Assembly: GCA_009668925.1 (NCBI GenBank)
Contig: SBEK01000047.1
Location: 1 to 22,493, forward strand
Source: Deltaproteobacteria bacterium
GTDB lineage: Bacteria > Desulfobacterota > Syntrophia > Syntrophales > Smithellaceae
DNA: 22,493 nt
Reading direction: 5' to 3'
Positions 8,581-16,781 of the stretch are shown piece by piece. The position numbers and the translations under genes are program-made. The notes below the pieces were generated by a model that was not told the DNA's origin, made no database searches, and saw nothing but the letters and a program-made list of their open reading frames with translations. Within the stretch, counting starts at the first letter, position 1. Each line of letters starts with the position of its first letter.

Positions 8581-8611
8581 AGCCACCGTAATCGAGCCTT
8601 AGAAATAAGAA
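8538..8611 (-). ncRNA. Candidate short leader RNA or small RNA upstream of fusA
   Basis: If transcription starts near 8611 from the promoter at 8618-8646 and stops at the T-run at 8538, a transcript of roughly 74 bases results. Its 5-prime half contains GGCTCGATTACGGTGGCTCC, followed by the terminator stem. I could not match it to tmRNA, 6S, SRP, RNase P or a riboswitch class that I can recall. It may be an attenuated fusA leader or a stand-alone RNA; sequence alone cannot decide. Confidence 0.35.
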
Positions 8612-8617
8612 TTTGGC

Positions 8618-8646
8618 TTAATATATCCACGTGCCGAATTTGTCAA
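8618..8646 (-). promoter_or_regulatory. Promoter for the fusA leader transcript
   Basis: On the minus strand a perfect TTGACA (8646-8641) and TATTAA (8623-8618) are 17 bases apart. An alternative -10, TATATT (8625-8620), would have a 15-base spacer. Transcription would start near 8611 and run into the terminator-like hairpin before reaching fusA. No better promoter was seen closer to fusA. Confidence 0.55.
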
Positions 8647-8685
8647 GTTATTCTTTAAAATATTCGACCATTGCAATACTGTCAG

Positions 8686-8714
8686 TTGACCGGAAGCCGT
8701 CGCCTCTATATAAT
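8686..8714 (+). promoter_or_regulatory. Strong sigma-70 type promoter for the transglutaminase/ABC operon
   Basis: TTGACC (8686-8691) and a perfect TATAAT (8709-8714) are separated by exactly 17 bases. The predicted transcript starts near 8721, about 42 bases before the ATG at 8763. Its -35 box lies 40 bases from the -35 box of the divergent fusA promoter, so the two face away from a shared short segment where a single regulator could act on both. Confidence 0.75.
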
Positions 8715-8762
8715 CTTTCAGACGAGCCTGTTGATTGGAACGCATGAGAAAGATAAGAAAGC

Positions 8763-10232
8763 ATGACAAAATTTAAATTCAGATCGGTTTGGGGCATTGG
8801 AATGATCATTGTTTTCCTCGTTCTGCTGGCCATCCGCCTGCAATTATTTGAGGAAAAATCGATAGATCGGCCGATGGCGCCAAGAACTGCCCTGACGCAC
8901 GCCTCCGAATCCTGGATGAATATCTACCAAAATAAGAAGAAGATCGGCGTGATCCGCAGAACATTCACACCGCTAAGTAGCGGCCATTTTCAAACTTCGG
9001 AAAATATCACCATGCAGATCAATACCATGGGGGTTATCCAGGCATTAAGCATAGCTACCGACTCGAATCTTAATCCCGACATGACATTCTCCTCATTTAA
9101 TTTTGAACTGAATTCGAGTTTATTCCGCTTTCAGGCCCGGGGTTACGTAAGCGATAAGAAGCTCATTCTATATACGGGCCTTCCCTCTTCTCCGCAAAAA
9201 ACGATTATCCCCGTTGCGGAAATTCCTCATATCAGCGGCAATATTTATGAGGCTGCATTCCGCGGCGGACTCGAAAAATCTGCAACACGTGACTTCAGCA
9301 TCTTTGATCCGTCGACACTCAGCATCCGCAAAGTATCCGTTACGCGCAGCGCCGATGAGATAATTCCCATCATGGGAAAGCGCGTGCTGACACAAAAACT
9401 CTGCGCCGATTTCATGGGGGCGAAGAATTGCGCCTGGCTGGCCGGCGACGGCGAAATATTAAGGGAAAGCGGGATGCTGGGTCTTTCCATGGAAAAAGTA
9501 AATGCCGAGCAGGCGCGAGTCGGAATCTCGCCCGATGGTGCTGCTGATATGACGCAGGTCGCTTCGATTCCGTCGAATCTCCTTATCGCCGAGCCCGCAA
9601 AACTGACGGCGATCACAATTAAAATTACCGGTATCCGCACTCAGGGCCTTTTGCTTCAGGGCGGCAGGCAGAATTTTAATCAAAATTCATTAACGATTAC
9701 CAGAGAAACCATCCCCACTGCGTCCGGGCAAGCAGCCATACCGCCGGTTTTTCAGACGTATTTGCAGCCGTCCCCGCTGATCCAGTCCGCTGACATGAAA
9801 ATGACAGCGCAGGTTCAGAAAATCATTCATCCTGCCGACAGTCCCCCGGTCAGATTGCGGAAAATTGTCGGATGGGTATATCGCACCCTGGAAAAGAAAC
9901 CTGTTCTATCCGTCCCCAATGCCCTGGAGGTCCTGAAAAACAAGATGGGGGATTGCAATGAACATGCGGTTTTAACCGCCGCGCTGCTGCGTGCCGCAGG
10001 TATTCCCGCGCAGATCGAGATGGGGCTAATCTATCTGAACGGACGTTTTTACTATCATGCCTGGAACCTGGCTTACATCGGCCAATGGGTTACAGTGGAC
10101 ACCGTATTCAATCAGATTCCGGCGGATGTCACCCATCTTCGTCTCGTCCGCGGCGAAGGCGCCGAACAATTGGATTTACTGGGTCTCATGGGAAGAATCA
10201 AATTGGAGGTTACATCCATCAGAAATGATTAA
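8763..10232 (+). CDS. Membrane-anchored transglutaminase-like domain protein
   Basis: The 489-residue protein has one N-terminal membrane helix at about residues 10-28, preceded by basic residues, so the rest probably lies in the periplasm. A long beta-rich region of unknown fold follows. The C-terminal transglutaminase-like core shows the Cys-His-Asp triad: Cys398 in GDCNEH, His432 in YYHAW and Asp446 in TVD. Bacterial members of this superfamily are mostly cysteine proteases or amidases rather than true cross-linkers, so a peptidase or peptide-processing role is more likely; the substrate is unknown. A purine-rich segment before the ATG can act as a ribosome binding site. The stop overlaps the start of the ABC ATPase gene by eight bases, implying translational coupling and a shared job with the transporter. 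A strong promoter lies 50 bases upstream. Confidence 0.85.
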   Translation: MTKFKFRSVWGIGMIIVFLVLLAIRLQLFEEKSIDRPMAPRTALTHASESWMNIYQNKKKIGVIRRTFTPLSSGHFQTSENITMQINTMGVIQALSIATDSNLNPDMTFSSFNFELNSSLFRFQARGYVSDKKLILYTGLPSSPQKTIIPVAEIPHISGNIYEAAFRGGLEKSATRDFSIFDPSTLSIRKVSVTRSADEIIPIMGKRVLTQKLCADFMGAKNCAWLAGDGEILRESGMLGLSMEKVNAEQARVGISPDGAADMTQVASIPSNLLIAEPAKLTAITIKITGIRTQGLLLQGGRQNFNQNSLTITRETIPTASGQAAIPPVFQTYLQPSPLIQSADMKMTAQVQKIIHPADSPPVRLRKIVGWVYRTLEKKPVLSVPNALEVLKNKMGDCNEHAVLTAALLRAAGIPAQIEMGLIYLNGRFYYHAWNLAYIGQWVTVDTVFNQIPADVTHLRLVRGEGAEQLDLLGLMGRIKLEVTSIRND

Positions 10233-10950
10233 ACTTACCGATCTGTCAAAAGATTTTGGAACGACGCTCGCCGTTAACCATTTGAATTTAGAGGTGGCCG
10301 AAGGCGAGATTTATGGATTTATCGGCCCCAATGGCGCCGGCAAGACCACAACGATACGCATGATGGGCGGCATCATAAAACCGACAACCGGGCGAATCAT
10401 CGTCGGGGGAATCGATGTTCAAGAAGACCCAGTCGCGGCGAAAAAAATTATCGGATTTGTTCCGGACAGGCCCTTTTTGTATGAGAAGCTGACGGGTATG
10501 GAATTTCTTAAATTCATTGCCGATTTATATAATGTCGATGCTCGGATCACGTTGCAGAGGTCCGAAGAACTGCTCAGGCAATTCGCACTCTGGGAATGGG
10601 CCGATGAGATCATCGAGGCTTATTCCCACGGCATGAAGCAAAGACTGATTATTGTAGCGGCGCTGCTTCACGATCCCCAAGTGATGATCATTGACGAACC
10701 GATGGTCGGCCTCGACCCGGAGGCCGTGCGCATGGTCAAAGACATCTTAAAGGGACTCGCGGCACAAAATGTGACCATCTTTGTCTCGACCCATACCCTG
10801 AGCCTCGCGGAGGATTTATGCGACAGGATTGGAGTCATTCACAAGGGCACGCTTCTGGCACAGGGCACGGTTTCCGAATTGAATATTGCCGCTAAAACGG
10901 GAGAGGCCGGGCTGGAGGACGTGTTCTTGACCTTGATTCGGGAAGCTTAA
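10225..10950 (+). CDS. ABC transporter ATP-binding protein
   Basis: This 241-residue nucleotide-binding subunit has Walker A GPNGAGKTT near residue 35, a degenerate signature YSHGMKQR in place of LSGGQ, Walker B VMIIDEP followed by MVGLDPE, and a switch histidine in STHTLS. The SHGMKQ form is common in ABC-2 type exporters of the CcmA/NatA group. The frame is open upstream to 10057, but that part overlaps the transglutaminase core in another frame. The ATG at 10225 gives the normal N-terminus MIKLTDLSKDFG. GGAGG lies 15 bases upstream, rather far, so coupling to the preceding stop probably helps initiation. The permease begins three bases after its stop. Confidence 0.93.
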   Translation: MIKLTDLSKDFGTTLAVNHLNLEVAEGEIYGFIGPNGAGKTTTIRMMGGIIKPTTGRIIVGGIDVQEDPVAAKKIIGFVPDRPFLYEKLTGMEFLKFIADLYNVDARITLQRSEELLRQFALWEWADEIIEAYSHGMKQRLIIVAALLHDPQVMIIDEPMVGLDPEAVRMVKDILKGLAAQNVTIFVSTHTLSLAEDLCDRIGVIHKGTLLAQGTVSELNIAAKTGEAGLEDVFLTLIREA

Positions 10951-10953
10951 CGC

Positions 10954-12651
10954 ATGACAAATACCCTGATGACTCTATTGAAGCCGCGTCTGCTGTCCGC
11001 CAAGAATGGACTGAAGACAGGTACGCACGACAACCGCCGGACACGGATTTATCTCTTCACATTAATCGGGCTGGCTTTCTGGATTGGCGCATTTCTCATC
11101 TTTTATCGCGTCCTGACCTACTTTCAAAGCGTCCAGGACTTTGGCGATATCCTGGCGATGAAGCTTCTTTCCATGATGATCATCACCTTCTTCACTCTTT
11201 TGCTTTTCAGCAGCATCATCAACAGTCTGTCTCATCTGTATTTGGGCCGTGATCTGCCGCTGCTGCATTCGCTGCCGGTCGGTAATCAGGATATATTTCT
11301 TTCGAGGTGGCTTTTGAGCGCTTTCGATTCATCATGGATGGTGATCGCTTTCAGCCTTCCTGTTTTCTTGTCTTACGGTCTTGTTTATAAACCCGGCCTC
11401 TTTTTCTATCTGATCGCGCCGGGAGCCGTCGTGTGCCTGTGCCTCATCGCTTCCGCGATCAGCAGCCTCATTGTCTTAATCGGCGCCGCGCTGCTGCCGG
11501 CAGGAAAAATCCGTACTTTATTTGTCATCCTGGGCGTTGTTCTGGCGATCCTGCTGATCGTCGCTCTGAGAATGATCCGACCGGAACAGCTGGTCGATCC
11601 GGACAGCTTCGCCTCTGTTGTCCTCTATCTGAATTCCATGCAGGCGTTCAATTGGCCGCTAATACCTACGACCTGGATTACGGACGCGCTGCGCTTCGCG
11701 CTGAAAAATCAATGGAGCCCTTCACTCTTTAACCTGGCGCTTTCGGGAAGCTGTTTTTTTTCCCTGATCTTTATTAATCAAGTCACTGCAGGCGCCGTCT
11801 ATTTCCGCGGTTTCTCCCGTGCCCAGACAACCCCTAAAAGGCTTTTTGCACCGGTGAAATTTCATGGCCGCAGTTGGGAGGGGCTGCTGAATTTTCTGTC
11901 ACGTCCGGCAAAAGCATTCGCCATAAAGGAGATTCGGTCCTTCTTCCGGGATTCAACGCAATGGCCGCAGCTGTTTTTAATCTGCGCATTGATTATCATC
12001 TATCTGTACAATTTTTCTGTGTTGCCCCTGGACAAATCTCCCATCAAAACGATTTACCTCCAAAATGTCTTTTCTTTTCTTAATGTCGGGCTCGCGGCCT
12101 TCGTTCTTTCGGCCATTGCCGCACGGTTCGTCTTTCCCGCCGTAAGCCAGGAGGGGGAAGCTTTCTGGATTATTCAGGCTGCCCCCGTTTCGATCAAAAC
12201 ATTCCTCTGGATTAAATTTTTTCTCTACTATATTCCGTTGCTTATTTTATCGGAAACGCTGATCGTCGCTTCGAACATTCTGCTCGGCGTCACGCCTTTT
12301 ATGATGTTCTTATCCGTTGTTACCATATTTTTTCTGGTGCCTTCCATCGTTGGACTCGCGATAGGCCTGGGTGCCCGCTATCCTGATTTCAAATCAGAGA
12401 ATCCGGCTCTGGCGGCAACCAGTTTCGGAGGCGTCCTTTTCATGATTCTCAGCTTCGGTCTGATTGCCCTGGTAATCATCCTGGAAGCCGGACCGGTCTA
12501 TAAAATCTTCATGTCCAGACTGCAGGGCTACGGTTTTTCCTGGCTGCAAAAATTGTGGTTTATTCTTTCCTTCGCTCTTGCCTTGTTTCTCTGCCTATTT
12601 TCGGTTGTGTATCCTTTGAAAATGGGTGAAAAATACCTCTTGAAAAGATGA
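10954..12651 (+). CDS. ABC transporter permease (large ABC-2-like family)
   Basis: The 565-residue protein is strongly hydrophobic, with about twelve candidate membrane helices spread along its length (for example residues 30-50, 70-95, 130-150 and 155-185, and clusters at the C-terminus). There is no ATPase domain, so it is the membrane partner of the ATPase just upstream. Size and the lone-permease arrangement recall the family described as putative ABC transporter permease subunit (ABC_tran_2); that is from memory. The ABC type suggests export, but the substrate is unknown. The start follows the ATPase stop after three bases. No clear terminator was seen after the stop, and EF-G II starts 175 bases later with its own ribosome binding site. 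Confidence 0.82.
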   Translation: MTNTLMTLLKPRLLSAKNGLKTGTHDNRRTRIYLFTLIGLAFWIGAFLIFYRVLTYFQSVQDFGDILAMKLLSMMIITFFTLLLFSSIINSLSHLYLGRDLPLLHSLPVGNQDIFLSRWLLSAFDSSWMVIAFSLPVFLSYGLVYKPGLFFYLIAPGAVVCLCLIASAISSLIVLIGAALLPAGKIRTLFVILGVVLAILLIVALRMIRPEQLVDPDSFASVVLYLNSMQAFNWPLIPTTWITDALRFALKNQWSPSLFNLALSGSCFFSLIFINQVTAGAVYFRGFSRAQTTPKRLFAPVKFHGRSWEGLLNFLSRPAKAFAIKEIRSFFRDSTQWPQLFLICALIIIYLYNFSVLPLDKSPIKTIYLQNVFSFLNVGLAAFVLSAIAARFVFPAVSQEGEAFWIIQAAPVSIKTFLWIKFFLYYIPLLILSETLIVASNILLGVTPFMMFLSVVTIFFLVPSIVGLAIGLGARYPDFKSENPALAATSFGGVLFMILSFGLIALVIILEAGPVYKIFMSRLQGYGFSWLQKLWFILSFALALFLCLFSVVYPLKMGEKYLLKR

Positions 12652-12826
12652 AAGCGGGGCATCGCCGTGCAGGCTGGTATGAGCGGCCAAATAAAGCCCG
12701 GCGAATCGTCAGAAGTTGAAAATTATCTTGATTTTAGTTGCCGGATAGGCTAAACATCCCCGCATTCTGAATGACCGTTTCATCAGATCTCTTGAGGATC
12801 TTGTTGAGATATGGAAAGGAGTTTTC

Positions 12827-14908
12827 ATGGCAAAGTACGAATCCAAAATGCTCAGAAATCTGGCCGTCATCGGCCACGGTGGCACCGGTAAAACCTCTCT
12901 TTGTGAATCTCTATTATTTGTTTCCGGTAAGAATGAACGGCTGGGACGCGTGGACGACGGCACGTCCACCATGGACTATGAGCCGGAGGAGCAGAAAAAA
13001 CATGTATCGATTTCCTCCGCGGCTAATTTTGTCGAATGGGACAAGCACAAAATCAATATTGTAGACACGCCGGGCGACTCCAATTTTACCTTTGATATTC
13101 AGTGTTCAATGAGCATTGTCGACAATACGGTCGTCGTCATCGACTCTGTGGGCGGCGTTGAATTTCAGACGCAAAAAGTATGGGACATGGCCAATCAGTA
13201 TGCCCTTCCGCGCATGATTTTCATCAACCGGATGGACCGTGAACGGGCGGATTTCAATAAAGTGCTCGACAGCATCAAAACAAAACTCAAGAAAAAGGCC
13301 ACTCCGGTCTGTCTGCCGATTGGAGCGGAGGATAAATTTCAAGGCATTATTGATTTGATCACCATGAAGGCTTACACCTTTGCGGACAATAAGGGCATCG
13401 GCAAGGCTTCCGATATTCCTGCGGATCTGCTGGAGGAGGCCAGCCTCCTGCACAGTTCCATGGTCGAAGATATCGCCGAAGCCGATGACGAACTGATGAA
13501 CAAGTATCTGGAAGCCGGCGAGCTTTCAGCCGACGAACTCAAATCCGGATTGAGAAAAGGCGTTGTATCGGGAAGCCTGATCCCCGTGGTTTGCGGTTCA
13601 GCCGTAAAAGGCATCGGCGTCAGCATGCTGATGGATCTGGCGGTCGCTTCTTTTGCCTCACCGGTTGACCGCGGACCGATCAAGGGCAAAAAGCCGGGAA
13701 CGGACGCGACGGAGGAGCGCAAGCCGTCTGAAGATGAGCCGTTTTCCGCAATTGTCTTCAAGACCATTGCCGATCCTTACGCGGGCCGGTTGACCTTATT
13801 CCGGGTTTATTCCGGAAAACTCAATTCCGATTCAGCGGTTTATAACGCCTCGAAAAAGATTACGGAAAAATTCGGGCACATCTTTTACCTGGAAGGCAAA
13901 AACCAGAAACAGGCGGACGTCCTCGTCCCCGGCGACATTGCCGGCGTCGCCAAACTGAAGGAAACCGTCACCGGCGACACACTGTGTGCTGAAAAAAATC
14001 CCATTATTTTTGAAAAAGTCCCCGTTCCTCCCCCGATTATGTCGTTCGCCGTCGAACCGAAATCCAGAGGCGATGAAGACAAGATCGCATCCTCTATTCA
14101 CCGGCTGACGGAAGAAGACCCGACGATTGTCTTCTCCCGCAATGTCCAGACGAAGGAAATGATCCTCTCCGGTATGGGTCAGGTGCACATTGAAGTCAAT
14201 ATCGAGAAGATGAAAAGAAAATTCGGCGTCGAAGTCAATCTGAATACACCGAAAGTACCCTACCTCGAAACCATTAAAGGGAAAACGAATGTGCAGGGCC
14301 GCTACAAGAAGCAGTCCGGCGGGCGCGGTCAGTTCGGCGATTGTACCATCGACATCGAACCGTTGCCGCGGGGCGGCGGTTATGAGTTCCTGGATAAGAT
14401 CGTGGGCGGCGTTATTCCCGGTCAATACCGCCCGGCGGTAGATAAAGGGATTCAGGAGGCGGCAGCCAAAGGAGTCATCGCCGGTTATCCTGTAGTGGAT
14501 TTCAGGATATCCCTGGTTTTCGGTTCCTACCATACCGTGGATTCCTCGGAAATGGCGTTCAAGATCGCCGGCTCGATGGCCTTTCAAAAAGGCGTGATGG
14601 AATGTCAGCCCATCCTGCTGGAACCCATTGTGAATATTGCGATCGAAGTTCCCGATGAGTACATGGGCGACGTGATCGGCGATCTCAACAGCCGCCGGGG
14701 ACGCGTTCTGGGCATGGATACCAATGGCACGAACCAGGTCATCAAGGGTCAGGTCCCTCTTGCGGAAATATTAAAATATGCCCCCGATCTGCGTTCCATG
14801 ACCAGCGGGCGCGGCAACTTTACCTATACCGAGTCGCATTACGAGGAAGTCCCCTCCTACATCGCTGATAAAATTATTGCCGAGTCGAAAAAAGAAGCGG
14901 AAGATTAG
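12827..14908 (+). CDS. Elongation factor G-like GTPase, EF-G II type
   Basis: The 693-residue protein has the whole EF-G domain order. The P-loop is GHGGTGKTS (residues 15-23 by count from 12827) and the NRMD motif replaces NKxD. Domain IV/V phrases include KQSGGRGQFGDC, VDSSEMAFKIAGSMAF and LRSMTSGRGNFTY. This P-loop is characteristic of EF-G II or EF-G2-like proteins rather than the main translocase. Switch residues are unusual: the RGITI motif reads KHVSI, so Ser replaces the Mg-binding Thr, and the catalytic His of DTPGH is Asp84 (DTPGDSNF). Relatives are described as weakly GTPase-active or ribosome-binding; the exact role is unclear. AGGAG sits six bases before the ATG. The mogA-like gene follows after five bases and is probably co-transcribed. 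Confidence 0.9.
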   Translation: MAKYESKMLRNLAVIGHGGTGKTSLCESLLFVSGKNERLGRVDDGTSTMDYEPEEQKKHVSISSAANFVEWDKHKINIVDTPGDSNFTFDIQCSMSIVDNTVVVIDSVGGVEFQTQKVWDMANQYALPRMIFINRMDRERADFNKVLDSIKTKLKKKATPVCLPIGAEDKFQGIIDLITMKAYTFADNKGIGKASDIPADLLEEASLLHSSMVEDIAEADDELMNKYLEAGELSADELKSGLRKGVVSGSLIPVVCGSAVKGIGVSMLMDLAVASFASPVDRGPIKGKKPGTDATEERKPSEDEPFSAIVFKTIADPYAGRLTLFRVYSGKLNSDSAVYNASKKITEKFGHIFYLEGKNQKQADVLVPGDIAGVAKLKETVTGDTLCAEKNPIIFEKVPVPPPIMSFAVEPKSRGDEDKIASSIHRLTEEDPTIVFSRNVQTKEMILSGMGQVHIEVNIEKMKRKFGVEVNLNTPKVPYLETIKGKTNVQGRYKKQSGGRGQFGDCTIDIEPLPRGGGYEFLDKIVGGVIPGQYRPAVDKGIQEAAAKGVIAGYPVVDFRISLVFGSYHTVDSSEMAFKIAGSMAFQKGVMECQPILLEPIVNIAIEVPDEYMGDVIGDLNSRRGRVLGMDTNGTNQVIKGQVPLAEILKYAPDLRSMTSGRGNFTYTESHYEEVPSYIADKIIAESKKEAED

Positions 14909-14913
14909 TCTAA

Positions 14914-15408
14914 ATGCTTTCAGCCGGAATCATCACCGTGAGCGATAAAGGCTCGCAGGGCAAACGGGAAGACAAAAGCGGGCCCGCCATTGCAGAAATG
15001 CTGGCGGGCGCCGCTATTTGCGTCGCCAAGACGATGATCGTCCCTGATGAAATGGATCGAATATCGGAAGCCATCATCACGTTTGCCGATGTGGATCACC
15101 TGGATCTGATTTTAACAACCGGCGGAACAGGCGTAAGCCCGCGCGATCTGACGCCGGACGCCACGCTGCAAGTTCTTGACAAAGCCATCCCCGGCATGGC
15201 CGAAGCCATGCGTTACGCCAGCATGAAAATTACGCCGCATGCCATGATATCCCGCGCCGTCGCCGGCATTCGCGGCCGCTCTCTGATCATCAATCTTCCC
15301 GGAAGCCCCAAGGGCGCCAGGGAAAATCTCGCCGCCGTTTTGCCGGCACTGCAACACGCCATCGAAAAAATAAAAGGCGATGACCGCGACTGTGCAGTAT
15401 CTTCGTAG
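14914..15408 (+). CDS. mogA: Molybdopterin adenylyltransferase (MogA/MoaB family)
   Basis: The 164-residue protein adenylates molybdopterin before molybdenum insertion in the cytoplasm. It has AGIITVSDKGSQGKREDKSG at the start, the nucleotide/pterin-binding TTGGTGVSPRD at residues 68-78, and NLPGSPKG near 128-135, all typical of MogA and the closely related MoaB. The two cannot be told apart safely by sequence alone; the length fits either. It starts five bases after the EF-G II stop, which suggests a shared transcript even though the functions are unrelated. Anaerobes of this type commonly need molybdenum or tungsten cofactor for formate dehydrogenases. The stop faces the convergent Mut7-C gene 50 bases away; no clear terminator was found between them. 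Confidence 0.88.
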   Translation: MLSAGIITVSDKGSQGKREDKSGPAIAEMLAGAAICVAKTMIVPDEMDRISEAIITFADVDHLDLILTTGGTGVSPRDLTPDATLQVLDKAIPGMAEAMRYASMKITPHAMISRAVAGIRGRSLIINLPGSPKGARENLAAVLPALQHAIEKIKGDDRDCAVSS

Positions 15409-15458
15409 GGAACGGTGGGTCTAACGGGACAGCCCCTAAGGGATTTTCCCGGCATTCA

Positions 15459-15941
15459 TCACTCCCCATGAACGGCGATCTTATTGTCTTCCAAAAATCC
15501 CAGAGCGTTGCGCGCGTGTGATCCCCGCCAGTATACTTTGCGGCATCGCGGGCATTGATTAAAATGGTCGCAAGTGTCATAGACAAATTGCGGCACCAGG
15601 TCGCGAACGTCCGTCTTCTCCAGGGGCTGAAGCGTTTCATTGCATCCCAGGCAGAGCGTGTACATTTTCTTTTCGGAAATTTCCAAAGACAGTTTACGGA
15701 TCACAAAACGAAGTTGCGCGTTGACATGGCCTTCCGGCAGGAGAAGCATCTCACCCGAAAATTGCCGCTCCAGCAGGTCGCGCCTTCTGGTCAGGAGAAT
15801 TCTTTCTTGCATTTGGGCCTGACGCATCATCGGCCGGCCGGCTTCACTGCCGTAAACAAGACTGTCAAATCCCAGAAGTCTGAGCCATCTGGCAAGTCCA
15901 GCCAATGAGGCATCCGTGATAAATCTCGGGTTGCGGGTCAT
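15459..15941 (-). CDS. Mut7-C family protein (PIN-like RNase domain plus zinc ribbon)
   Basis: The 160-residue product has the family N-terminus RFITDASLAGLARWLRLLGF, a PIN-like nuclease fold in the Mut7-C (formerly DUF82) family. The C-terminus carries a zinc ribbon with cysteines in CLGCNETL and CPRCRKVYWRG. Characterised or predicted relatives are ribonucleases. Two acidic positions normally expected after the first Asp seem altered here: the usual DD pair reads GSEAGRP and the usual LLTRD reads LLTRRRD. The protein may therefore be less active or use shifted residues. Its ATG overlaps the stop of the LapA-like gene by four bases, so it is the last gene of a four-gene operon. Confidence 0.85.
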   Translation of the reverse strand: MTRNPRFITDASLAGLARWLRLLGFDSLVYGSEAGRPMMRQAQMQERILLTRRRDLLERQFSGEMLLLPEGHVNAQLRFVIRKLSLEISEKKMYTLCLGCNETLQPLEKTDVRDLVPQFVYDTCDHFNQCPRCRKVYWRGSHARNALGFLEDNKIAVHGE

Positions 15942-16258
15942 GATGGGGGAGGATTCGCTGCCTTCTTGCGATCTTCGAGCATCGGCGGCGCCTCATTATC
16001 CCTCAGTTCCTTGCGCAAATCCCGGATCGTTTTGTTCAGACGGCTGATGGAACGGTTCAGGCGGAATCTTTCGACAACTCCCAGCAATCCCGTGATAATG
16101 ACACCTACCAGCAGTGCGACAAAAATAAGCATATAAGCCGGAACAACGATATCCTGTACGTAGTAATATCTGATCGTCACGGGTGCGGCATTGAATTGCG
16201 AAAAAGTAACAATAAAAAAGGCAAAGAGGATGGTGAGAATTAAATAAAATACCTTCAT
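15938..16258 (-). CDS. LapA-family (DUF1049) inner-membrane protein
   Basis: This 106-residue protein has two membrane helices, at about residues 4-20 and 40-62, joined by a short loop with NAAPVTIRYYY, then a charged coiled coil (SRLNKTIRDLRKELRD) in the cytoplasm. This is the layout of the LapA/LapB-associated DUF1049 family; in Escherichia coli LapA is linked to control of lipopolysaccharide assembly. A LapB partner is not in this window, so the role is inferred from family only. Both ends overlap the neighbouring genes by four bases, the mark of translational coupling. Confidence 0.8.
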   Translation of the reverse strand: MKVFYLILTILFAFFIVTFSQFNAAPVTIRYYYVQDIVVPAYMLIFVALLVGVIITGLLGVVERFRLNRSISRLNKTIRDLRKELRDNEAPPMLEDRKKAANPPPS

Positions 16259-16749
16259 TGCGTTGAACCCTCCTGAACATGTTTTTTAAAAAGAGGCGCC
16301 AGTTTGGCCGTGGTCGCCGCCAAGTCTTCCGGGATAATCCGGACATTGCCGACTACACTGACGAAATTCGTATCTCCTTCCCAACGGGGCACGATATGAA
16401 GATGAACATGTTCTTCGATACCCGCCCCGGCGGCTTTTCCCAAATTCATTCCGACATTGAATCCCTGCGGCTGCATGGCTTCTCTCAACACTTTGACCGA
16501 CGCATCAAGCAAATTGAACATTTCCACACGTTCGGCTGAAGTCAGTTCTTCAATATCCCCCAAATGCCGCTGCGGGATGATCATCAAATGTCCATTGACG
16601 TAAGGGAAACGGTTGAGCATGACGAAACACGTTTTCCCTTCGAAGACGATAAATTCATCGCACCGGGCAGAGCATTTGCAAAACACGCATCCATCGTCTT
16701 TTCCGCCCAAGAGATACTCCATCCGCCACGGCGCAAACATTACGTCCAT
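16255..16749 (-). CDS. HIT family nucleotide hydrolase/phosphorylase
   Basis: The 164-residue protein carries the histidine triad HVHLHIVPRW with His114, His116 and His118; the middle histidine region forms the nucleophile for nucleoside phosphate cleavage. The N-terminus MFAPWRMEYLLG followed by CVFCKC and the phrase YVNGHLMIIPQRH are typical of bacterial HIT proteins with a bound metal, related to diadenosine polyphosphate hydrolases and Ap4A phosphorylase. The exact nucleotide is not known. The start at 16749 gives the usual family N-terminus. It ends in a four-base overlap with the LapA-like gene and follows the phosphoesterase gene by 32 bases. Confidence 0.92.
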   Translation of the reverse strand: MDVMFAPWRMEYLLGGKDDGCVFCKCSARCDEFIVFEGKTCFVMLNRFPYVNGHLMIIPQRHLGDIEELTSAERVEMFNLLDASVKVLREAMQPQGFNVGMNLGKAAGAGIEEHVHLHIVPRWEGDTNFVSVVGNVRIIPEDLAATTAKLAPLFKKHVQEGSTQ

Positions 16750-16781
16750 AATCTTAATACCTGTGATTCGTTCAAGTTACG

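Noticed and set aside
10057..10224. Longer start for the ABC ATPase gene
   Set aside because: The extra 56 codons lie inside the transglutaminase catalytic core in another frame, and the normal ATPase N-terminus begins at 10225.
12652..12826. Promoter for EF-G II (TTGATT-17-TAAACA)
   Set aside because: Both boxes match the consensus poorly; read-through from the ABC operon is equally possible.
13832..14587. 251-codon open frame opposite EF-G II
   Set aside because: Antisense shadow of a well-conserved GTPase gene, with no independent start signals or motifs.
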